From contig NC_092323.1 in assembly GCF_036785885.1 (NCBI RefSeq), positions 4,566,501 through 4,630,500 of the forward strand: a DNA stretch of 64,000 nt. The letters run 5' to 3'. The first letter of the stretch is position 1. Each line of letters opens with the position of its first letter. Of the stretch, positions 54,459-64,000 are shown piece after piece. The stretch comes from Coffea arabica. Lineage: Eukaryota; Streptophyta; Magnoliopsida; Gentianales; Rubiaceae. The notes below the pieces were generated by a model. That model searched no databases. It worked only from the letters and a program-made list of their open reading frames with translations, and was not told the origin of the DNA. A program made the position numbers and the translations under genes.

Positions 54459-56445
54459 CTAGTGTTTTGACCCGTGCTATGCCCGGGATGATATTTCAAA
54501 TCAAAATAATATTGTATATATTTATATATTATGGTACAGAATAATAAATATATATATACTAAAAATTTTAAAGAAGTGATGCTTAATATTTTGAAAAAAA
54601 AAAATCTATAATGATTTATATGATAAAAGAATTATTAATGCATTTAAGGAGAGGGTTAGGTTGGGTAGTAAGGTGACAAGAGTTTTCTTAAAAAAAGTCA
54701 ATTTATCAATATCTGACAAAACATATTATGTTATACTCATATATCAATACTTATAATACAAAAAAATAAATTATAACCAATTTATTTTCTTCCATTTTTA
54801 GAAAAAAAATCTTTTTCCTATCTTGTGCCCCTATAATTGTTGAATGCATTTAGATTAGCATTTTTCATAAACTTTAACGGATATTTTAAAAAAAGATCTC
54901 CGTAATATGTGTTTTTAGAATTCTTAAAATTATTAAAAATCACAACCATTTCTCTCTTCCCTTATCCGATACCTAGTTATTAGATGCCTCATACGACTTT
55001 CATATCTTCTATCATGGTACCACTCTCTCTATTATTATTTTTTTATCATCTCGGTCATATTCCTGCAATCCCCTTTCTTCTTCTCTCCCTTCTCTGCCCA
55101 TTCTTGTAACCCATATTTCTTTTTCAACCTTTCCTGCCACTTTTCAATTTCTCACCATTTTCTTCCCTCCCTCCCCCCCTATACCTAACCTCTAAATTCA
55201 TATCCCTGCAACCCAATATATTTAACTTTACCTATCATAATGAAAATATAAATTTGAAAATTGATTACAATGGTTGCAATTATTAGTATCTAATAATGGG
55301 AATGAAAAACTGATAATATCTATAATATCCTCAAGTACTACAATCAATATATATATATATATTTAACATAGCAAATACATATTTACATATGAAGACAGCA
55401 ATAAGAATACATAAATAATTAATGATATCAAAAGTTATCCTTAGTGTTTGGGTTTTGCACTCTTATTCAAATCTAATGTCAAATTTAGGCCAGATATATA
55501 CAAATTAAGTAGTATTTTAGGGTTGAATGTTCTATATCTTTCTCTTAAAGTATAATGTTACTTTTTTAAAAATTTTTGGTAGAATTGGTGTTGTTATTAT
55601 CATTATTTTTTTTTTATCAAAAATGAATATTTCAAAAAAAAAAATTTCCACGTTAAAAGGCTAGTAGTACTTTGTTTTTTATTTAGTGATTTTATAATTT
55701 GGATTTCATGAATGGTACCATTCTTGATTTTTTAAATCCACGACATTATGTCATGAATATTTTTTATTTAATTTTACTTTTACTTAGGATTACTAAGTTA
55801 AAAGATAAAATATTGTCATTTACTTTTTTACTTTTACTAAGTTTGGCAATGCTTTCTTTTTATTTGCCCTCCCACTAATAAACTTCAAACCAAATTCCTA
55901 TATAAGTGGAGTCACTACTTTTTTAAATTAGAAAGGCATGGAAGCCACTTCTTACTTAAGAAAATATTATTTGCACTCCATTTTTTATTATTTGCAATTT
56001 CACTATTTGTTTTATCATATAGTATAATTAATGAAAATTATATAACCAAAACGATTATTGAAGTGTGAATAACAAAAATGAAGTGTAAATAATCTTACTT
56101 ATTTAAATTAATAAGAAAGCATGAAAAGATGTTATATTTGTTATATTTTCTTATGGTCTTATAGAAGTTTTAATTGTTGTAGAATCATAAATACCGCAAG
56201 ACAATCGGAAACGTGATGGGTTGAAATTCAAATAGGATAGCATGCATATTAACCAACAATTTGAAATGAAATGATTTTAAAAGGTAACCAACAATTTCAA
56301 ATGTGAAGAGTAGATATGGAAGTTAAGAGGAATATATTTTATAAATTAAATTAAATGTGAAATGCTAGAAAAATGGAATTGGTAGTGGGAAGATGCGTGG
56401 AGGCTTGTTGTTAAAAATTCCTTCTCAAATTTATATAGATATAGA
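54459..56445 (-). mobile_element. Non-autonomous Helitron
   Basis: On the minus strand it starts TCTATATCTATATAAATTTG after an A (56446) and ends with the hairpin CCCGGGC-ATA-GCACGGG (54487-54471), eight bases, then CTAG (54462-54459), followed by T. There is no target duplication, as expected. The 1987-bp body is AT-rich and lacks Rep/helicase coding. Same family as 37189-39431. Confidence 0.85.
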
Positions 56446-57315
56446 TTATAAGCTAGGAGAAGAAGAAAAATTGGAAATAATTAGGACTAACAATGGGTAG
56501 GGTTAAATCCGATACCATTGGTACTTGATATGTTGGTTGTCCAATTAGATGACAGCTGGATGGGTAATTGGTTAGAGTTTGATATTGAGGAGAGGTAACC
56601 AATGGATAATCTGATAATATTTGATAAAAAATGCTACAAACTCAAAACTCGATACCCGACATACAAACATAACATAAAATTAAGGCACACAGGCATAATT
56701 ATTAAGGCGCACAGGCATGACATATGTTGTGCCTTAATTTTATAGTCCAATAATAATTATTAATTGACCCTCAAATTCTCTTTTTTATCATCCCTCAAAT
56801 CCTCAAACTTACAATTTTTATCTTTTTAATGTATTAATTTTAGTTTGAGTGTATCCAATGAATAATATGAACCTAATATCGAGAAGGATTCATGATGGAA
56901 GTTAAAATCTGCAGGATTACCATAAAAAATTTAGTAAAAGACTCGGATATACAGGTTAAAATTTGGTAAGAGAGATTTTCGAGGGTACTAACTTTCTACC
57001 ATTCTTAGACATAAATTGCTTTACTTTTGTTACCTTTGTTGAGGAATACAAGGAAAGAGAAGCAGAGAAGGGATTCGTGGATTAGGATGAAACCAATTAA
57101 AACAGATCCAATTTCTTTATTCACTTTTTACGATTTTAACATTTATTAACAGGTTGGTCTTGTTATACTTTTTAATGAAACTGACTCACCGAGATGCGAA
57201 TGTAGATACACTCATGAATCCCCTCCTCCTCCTCCTCTTCCACCCCATACACACACACACAACTATTTCGTATAGTCGCCTTCGAGTTCATATTATCAAT
57301 TCATGTTCTTGGATA
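56446..57315. other. Intergenic, no gene seen
   Basis: AT-rich, with a short direct repeat AAGGCACACAGGCAT/AAGGCGCACAGGCAT near 56683-56718. No gene features. Confidence 0.45.
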
Positions 57316-57320
57316 ATAAG

Positions 57321-60300
57321 TGTGACAGCCCCACCTCACCCTAAAGCGAACAAAAACGTTCGGCGGACCGCCTGCCCAACTCTCGCCAGGACTCACTCAC
57401 TCGCATCAATTAAAATAAGGTGCAACCTCAATAATAAACGAAATAACGGTTCCCAAGTTTGGAACATACAAATACATTCATTTCTATCCCAATCATCCAT
57501 ACAGTCCCAAATACATCAAAAAAGTTAAGTTCTCCGTACATTCAACCCTAATCGAGTGGCTAGTGCAAGTACAATTACAAAATTCAAAACAACTAGACTA
57601 CGCTAGTCTGTACACGTCTCACGCCTCGCTCGTACCCCTGTAAGGAAAATAAATGGCGTGGAATGAGCTAAAAGCCCAATAAGGTTCCAAATAGCAAGTT
57701 AACCCTTATTTAAAAGTGCAAGTATCACGTAGTAAAGTAATGAGTATGAATAGTTCATAAAAGTGAGTAATAATACTTCAAGTAGCAAATCTCAAAGTGA
57801 GCGAGTGTAAAAGTTTTTCAAAAGAAACAATAATCCAATAAACAATAATCGCTCCAAAATATAAGGATACGGATGGCTCTCAGGAGCCAAATTCCTATTG
57901 CATCACCAGAGCTTGATCAAATATTAGTTGACACTCCGTCAACCTTCAAGTAAGTAACCAATCCAGTAGAGCACCACTTATACTACTCTCCGTCCACCAT
58001 TCACACCCCCTATTGGGTCCAAAATCCTCAATAAATATTGGTGGTAATACTCGAGTATACCGATTAATCGAGAAGATATCACTCCATTCGAAAAAATGAA
58101 AGACCCATGGTTCGTTACCCAATCGACCAAGCCCTTGCCGATTCGACTCGATTAACTAGCCAATGGGGTTTGGGGTCCCAAAAAAATCGACGAGGTAACA
58201 CTCCAATCGACTGAATTAAAATAAAAGTATGGAGACGAGAATGAGAGGCACCTCCCACTCGGATAGAGTGTGATACATGCTGCCGCTCCACACTTACAAA
58301 TCAAGTACAAGTATATCAAGTTAATTGCAACAATAAACAAGTAGATATCATATTAGGGCAAGTGCGATAAAGTACACCCTTACCCGATCAATAAATTTCG
58401 TATCATGTATTTTCATGGATCAAGTATTAAAACAAGTGTCAAGTTCAAACAGATATTTGGAAGCACTCACCAAAAGTCTAGTGCCTCTCAAAAACACGTT
58501 CAGGTCCAACTCCTTGGTTGGAGTCCAAATCTGGGATAAAATATCATTTACGAATGTAAAATTTTCTAGATTTCGAAACATAGGAGTTTCGCTTCAAGAA
58601 AATCAAGTAAATGCAACTCGTTTGAGTAGTATTCAAGATACTTATCAAATTCTAAGAAATTCATGCTCGCTCTTAAGATTTTGAAACTTGAAAACAATTA
58701 TACTTTGAAATACCATTTGGGTCGACGAAATGGAGAAAAGTATATCTATTAGTCATAAATTTCATTTTTTCAAGGGTACAAGGTCGGCCAAGTTCTAACT
58801 TATATACCTCGATAAAAGAATGTGCAAATATCCAAGATGGTTCAAGTGGTATTCACTCTCAAACCTTACTCAAGTTGCAAGCATATCTACCTAGTTCTCG
58901 AGCGTAAATTTGGGCAGCACGCCCTTTGTATTTACCTATTTTCCAGCCATTTATGGCTTCATTCTTTTCTTCAATCAAACCCAAAGTTACACAAAACATA
59001 ATTTCATTTCATTAGCCGTCCAATAGGCTCAAGGTCATACAAGTACAAAATCAAGCTAAGAACATGTGCGGAAATGAAGTTTAAGTTAGGAAATAAAAGG
59101 CAGATTTGACGTTGTTTTGCGTAACGGACACAACCAGAGCTACGCTTATCAGATTGGGGTGAAATTTATACCGTTTCGAAGCTAAGACAGAGGGCTATAA
59201 CTTTGATGAAGATTACTTAGTCCAGTTCTCATCCTAACTAGGTCAAAGTTATCAAAACAACCCCAGATTTTCCAGTTCGAAACTCACTGTGAAATTCAAC
59301 TAGCAGTCCTGATTCATTCAATCATATCTCAGCACACACAACTCCGATTCAGGTAATTCCAAAGCCATTTGAAAGCTAAGATACAAGGATATAATTATTA
59401 AGAAGACATTGACAACCAAATCAGTAGTATTCCCAGTCAAACTAACCAATTACAGAAGCTGATTATCAGTTTTGGACAGAAACAGGGCAGCAGGGGTATT
59501 TCGGTCTTTTCATAGGATACGGAGGTCGGATTGGGCTGAAATTTTGTAGAAAATCATAAAATATCATTCTCTACAACTTTCATGTTTTGGGCTAAAGTTG
59601 GTTCGGTCTCTAACATACTCAAACAGAAACGGGCAGAATTGAACCATAAGAAACCGATATTCTGGAAATTTGCTCCATTCAAGGTATAACTCTCATTTTA
59701 AACTTAAAACCAGCACTACAACCTCATATACAAGCTTATATACATCATATACCATCCATACAGCAAGTATAAGAAGAAAATCATTCAAACCCAAAGTTGA
59801 AATTTTACACTACAAAGCTGGAATTGACCAAATCTACTACTAAATCATGAGATCTACCCAACAAACCATAACTTTCACTTGTAAACCATTAAGTAGTACA
59901 ACCATGAACTAATACCTTCCTTACCTAGGATTGGAGAAGCACAACAGCCTTTAGGAAACTTGAACCACCAGAACTCTCCACTCCAAGATGGCAATCCACC
60001 TTCCTAAGCAACTTCCATGGATTATTTGGTGAATCTATCGGTTAGTTTGCAAGATTGAGTAAGAAATCAAGATGGAATGAAGTGTTTCTTTCTCTCCTTT
60101 TCTCTCCTCACTCTCACGGCCAAATGTGCAGAAATGAAGAAGAAATGCAGTCCAAGGAAAGATAAGAAAGCAAGAAAAAGGCTTGGTCTAAGTTTAACAC
60201 ATGTCACAATTTGATTGGTGGTCAAAATTTTCTTTTCTCTCTCTTGTTTTTTGTCCAACTTTTCGGCTGCTTTATCAGATATTTTGGGGCTGATTTGACT

Positions 60301-60917
60301 CAATTAATAGCAAGGGTATTAAGGTAATAAAGTGGTGTTCACCTGGTGCACTCACTCGGTAACAAACGGTGCACGTCGGTTCTACCCATTTTTCCTTAAC
60401 TCGCACGTACTATGATTTTTACTTATAATTCACTAACTTATTATTCTCACTTCTAATCTCATATTATTTCTCATCTAAAACTCACTCTTAATTACTAAAT
60501 TTAGTACACAAATCTCCACACTTAATCACATTACCAAAATACGTGAAAACTCTAATTTACCCGAACTATATAACTAAGGGTAAAACTCTTAATTCTATTC
60601 TTTATTCTAACCCTTGAGGATGTAAATAAGTAGTATAGCTATAATAAGGTAATGTATTTCAAATAAAAGGGAATTTTAAGAAAAATGTGATGAATTTTAC
60701 AATTCCATAGAATAAAATTAGGGTTTTGAGTCAAATATGAGGGATTTAAACACAACCTGTTAGTCACAAGTAAACTAGGGTTTTAAAGTACAAGTAGGGT
60801 TTCTAGTCTTTAAAATAAAACAATGTTTTAAAACAAAAATAAAATAAAGAAACTGTAATATTCTCTTTGAGACTAAACAAAAACATTATCCTAAAAGTCG
60901 GGTATCACAGATTCACA
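57321..60917 (-). mobile_element. Solo LTR, Ty3/gypsy (Tekay/Del-like chromovirus)
   Basis: A fossil LTR of about 3.6 kb. Its ends are TGTGACAGCCCC and GATTCACA, flanked by ATAAG at 57316-57320 and 60918-60922. The terminal TG..CA pair and the 5-bp duplication fit an LTR retrotransposon. The large size, plus GGGTATCACA and GGGGCTGTCACA-type ends, suits plant Tekay/Del chromoviruses, with the element's own sense strand probably minus. No internal region or second LTR is present, so recombination between LTRs has removed the rest. Age cannot be measured from one LTR; the clean flanking duplication suggests it is not very old. Confidence 0.75.
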
Positions 60918-60922
60918 ATAAG

Positions 60923-63900
60923 CACTGGAAAACCATGTAAACAACGTTGGCTTTGGTAATTGGTGGTACAAGAGAACCAAAACCGAAAATTAAAAGGATG
61001 GAAATGATGAATGTTAAAGCGAATTGGTGTGGTGGGTCTTTTGCATGGAATTAAAAATTCCGGTGGTGGAACTTGGAAGACTGAGACTTTAGACTCTGGA
61101 GAAGGAAGGTTTCTTCAGACTGTGTGGAACGAGACAGGCACAACGGAATTTATAGGGAAAGCATGCTGCTAGTTGAATTGAATCGAATCTGCCAAAGAAT
61201 TACATTTGATTCTCATCAACTGAGGGATGCTGAGAAAATGTTGTTAATGTCCCCCAGGAACGGTTTTAGCAAGCCACCATTTGTTTTTTTTTTGTGGATA
61301 AAAACAGTCCTACATTTTACAATTTACATACCAATTTTCAATGGTAAACGCTTGGGTAGATTCGTCACCCAAATTCTATCAGACCGTCACACCAATTCAA
61401 GTATTGAAGATGTGGCAAAATTTGAATCACTAGTTCTACAAAATCGGATCTACTTAAGCTTTTGCCATTTTTAAGAAGACCCGGTATTCATGACAGACAG
61501 AAACTGCCGAATTGAATTTTATTAGAGATGTATCATATGTGCAAGGCTTTCTATCACTTTTCATTTTGAGCTTTTGGGTCCAATGTTGTTTTATTTCCAA
61601 GGTTTTTTTTTTTTTTTTTTGTGAGATGGCACTTTTGTGCTGGGCTTTTCATGAAATTGGTACTCAGCTTGCCTGCTAGGCTATTCAACACTTCTTGTTT
61701 TGAGTTTCTCGGCCCATTAAAGACCAAACCCAAGCTAAATCCACCAAAAATTCTACAGCTAGCTGGGCTGAGAAGCATATCTCCGTATATTGCGCGCTGA
61801 TTATCCAATACAACATATTAATGTTGACAACCGGCGCTGGCTGGTCACGCAATTTCCCGGATAACGGGAAAAATTTCCCGCCGTCTTTCCGCCGGTGAGT
61901 GGTAGCATCTCTGCTAAACTTTACTAACTTCTCAGCTGGTCAGTCTTCTTGTCCAGCATAACCACAAATTCACATGCACCTCACTAAATTCTGATTGCAG
62001 CCTCAAGTCCTAATTTTGTTTTTATTTCCCAATAGTGTTGTAAATTGCAAATGAACTTGACGATTTTTTTTAATTGGGATAAAGTGGACGGAACTCTGCT
62101 GTAAATAATAGGTTAGGACTAGGAGGAGGACTAGGACTAGATGAGGTGCAGAAAAATACAAGTTCTTGTCAAAAACAAAAAAGAAAGGATTTTCGGGTAT
62201 TTTACTTATATCACATGTACAAGATTGGAAATGAAAATGGGAGTGTTCATGGGGGCTTCTGCAATCTGATGGATGCATGTTTCTGGACATTCATTTCAGG
62301 CCCATTTATATTTATATGCAAATTCTGGAACCAAGTGATGAATATAATTTTTATGTTATTATATTATTAGTAGTTAGTAGTTATGTGTTGCATGGCATTA
62401 TCTATGATTAGATCTGAATGCACATGAAATTGCCAATTATGAATGCTAGCTGTCAAGGGATCTCAAGATTTTAGTCCAAAAATTAATTTAGCGCTGTTGT
62501 TTCTTTACTTGGGTCTTTTGTTGGTGGTAAATTATTGAAATGAAAACCTACAAGTAGATTGGCTAGTCTATTAAACACGTAGAAAAGACAGATTGTTCTA
62601 AAAAAGGAGGGCCTAAATATGATTGGTAGGGTCCTCTTCCCACGTTCCTCTCAAAACCAGATGTTATTGCTAACAGATAATCATGTTAGTCCATCGCTAA
62701 ACCTGACTTCCTGGCTGGTTGAACCACCTGGTTTGCAGAGGCCTTGTAAGTTTGGCTTCTTTGTGGATAGGTTTTGCCAACAACTGGGGTTCATGAATTT
62801 GACACCTGGGGAAGGAAAGGATTGGCACACAGGGAGTATCTAAAACTTCAGATTCAGTGTTTTGCTCATGTATACTCAAATGCAATCATAATTTGTGTGG
62901 TTGATCCTGATTTCTGTATTGCAGCTGTTTAGCTCAAAATACCTGGTATCATTAGTTCAATTTGGTAGTAATTCAGGAATACAATAGTAATCACTATGGA
63001 AATCTGGCTGGTAAAAAGTGGTTGTCGAAACTGCACACTAAGGCTTGGATTACCAATTTCGTGTCAAAGTGAAAACTTCAATTCATCTAGAATTGGTTAT
63101 TGTACTTGCAGTTATGAACTTACAATCATGCAGTAGAATCTTTACATCTGCACAATCCGAATCTCCTTTCTCTATTTCTCTTCCATAAATATGTCACTGT
63201 CTTCTATTTCTTTTTCTCCTCAATTATTCCCTGATTAAAAAGGTGTGGCTTTGATGCCCCAAGATAACACTTTTGTACTTATGTCCATCAGCAATTCTAG
63301 CTTTTCTTTACCCAATAAGTGATTCTGGATCTGGAATGAATAAACTAAAGCTTCCAATTCTAAGCACTTGGGTGATGGGAGTCAAGTATGATGCTTAACT
63401 CTATATAAGAACTGAAGATGCGTGATTTGCACCTGAAAGCAATGCTAGAGTTGCATGCTTTGTTGGTGTCTGATTGCTGACTACGAATATCAGGAGTTAA
63501 ATATGGTGAATTTCTAAAGCTTCTTGCTTATTCTACAACTCTGCCCCATATCTAGATAAAGGATATTTAAAGGAGTATGCTCTTTATTACTTATTGGTCT
63601 TTCTGGCACTGGAATAGGACTTCCTGCACTTTCAAGAATCTTTTTTTTAGTGCATATGATATGTAAAGGAAGCATGCTTCAGCGAATGGGAGAATGGATT
63701 GTGATCCTTAAAGCCTCTCTGGATATAGAAGAGCACTAGTGGAAGTGCCAAGCCAATTTGGTATGTCATATGCAGCACATAATAGGTATCAAGCTCGAGA
63801 GCCACAGAGTTGTTGTCCAGCTGGTGGTGCCATTTGTTCTTTGGCTGGACCTGCTCCTGATTGCTTTTTGTTTAGGAATTGACGTCCACAAGGAAATACT

Positions 63901-64000
63901 GGTGTGGGAGGATAGGATTTAGATGCTTGACATCATTTTTAAATGCAAGATGCACTTTCATACACCAGATCATCGTTTTCATGATGCCTTGTCTTGGTAT
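60923..64000. other. Right-end interval, no gene seen
   Basis: Less AT-rich than the repeat zones, especially around 61840-61910 (GGGAAAAATTTCCCGCC), so it may hold the promoter or introns of a gene beyond the window. No frame here has a recognisable domain, and no tRNA, snRNA or known plant microRNA was identified by eye. Confidence 0.45.

Noticed and set aside
57154-57528. 124-codon plus-strand frame
   Set aside because: It crosses the left edge of the solo LTR, so it is a chance frame made by joining flank and repeat.
61124-61474. 116-codon plus-strand frame near the right end
   Set aside because: No recognisable domain, no introns or neighbours that would extend it into a gene.
61840-61910. 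GC-richer patch as a possible CpG-like promoter of a gene to the right
   Set aside because: No TATA box, leader or exon could be followed within the window, so it is only noted in the interval entry.
1-64000. CRISPR arrays, operons, phage or bacterial gene clusters
   Set aside because: None present; this is plant nuclear DNA with spliced genes.
1-64000. Known conserved plant microRNA precursors and tRNA genes
   Set aside because: I looked for mature sequences of common families (miR156, 159, 160, 164, 166, 167, 169, 172, 393-399) and for paired A/B boxes with tRNA folds by eye; no convincing hit. A covariance-model search would be needed to be sure.

Overview
The window is nuclear DNA of a flowering plant, a core eudicot and probably an asterid. 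The evidence is AT-rich sequence, GT-AG introns, seven recognisable plant gene families and abundant plant-type MITEs, SINEs and Helitrons. A Rubiaceae-like (coffee-like) source is possible from the style of the small GTTTGGAT-ended MITEs, but that rests on memory and is weak. Nothing bacterial, organellar or viral was seen beyond one LTR fossil.

Genes, left to right: the 3' end of a Furry-like cell-morphogenesis scaffold (+, 1-1056); a five-exon AVT6-type amino-acid transporter (-, 2095-5283); a four-exon WIT-type nuclear-envelope tail-anchored coiled-coil protein (+, 11676-15600); an intronless E+-class PPR protein that matches the mitochondrial editing factor MEF13 (-, 16267-18915); a small unrecognised membrane protein (+, 21146-21535); an intronless RING-H2 E3 ligase (+, 23688-24896); an intronless group-S bZIP factor (+, 33275-33817); a three-exon GAUT9-type GT8 galacturonosyltransferase (+, 40436-42442); and two GLUTAMINE DUMPER genes in tandem (-, 46161-46481 and 52655-53002). 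The remainder, including 53-64 kb, holds no gene I could support.

The genes do not form one pathway. The order does look ancestral. From memory, Arabidopsis keeps MEF13-RING-GAUT9 as consecutive loci (At3g02330-02340-02350) and keeps a GDU, a bZIP42/43-like and an AVT6-like gene together (At5g38770-38820, and a sister block near At3g30390-30725). This window would carry both sets interleaved. AVT6 (amino-acid import across membranes) and GDU (amino-acid export control) are functionally related.

The intergenic space is a dense and partly nested record of small transposons, many with readable target-site duplications (TSDs). There are two Helitrons of one family with a third, smaller relative, hAT, Stowaway and Mutator-type MITEs, two SINE-type insertions, a LINE tail, a poly(A)-only insertion, and a solo LTR of about 3.6 kb. 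The most unusual item is a 168-bp poly(A)-tailed retroposon at 19079-19246. It has an exact 11-bp TSD, carries an snRNA-type USE plus TATA arrangement, and sits inside a Mutator-like element just upstream of the MEF13-like gene.
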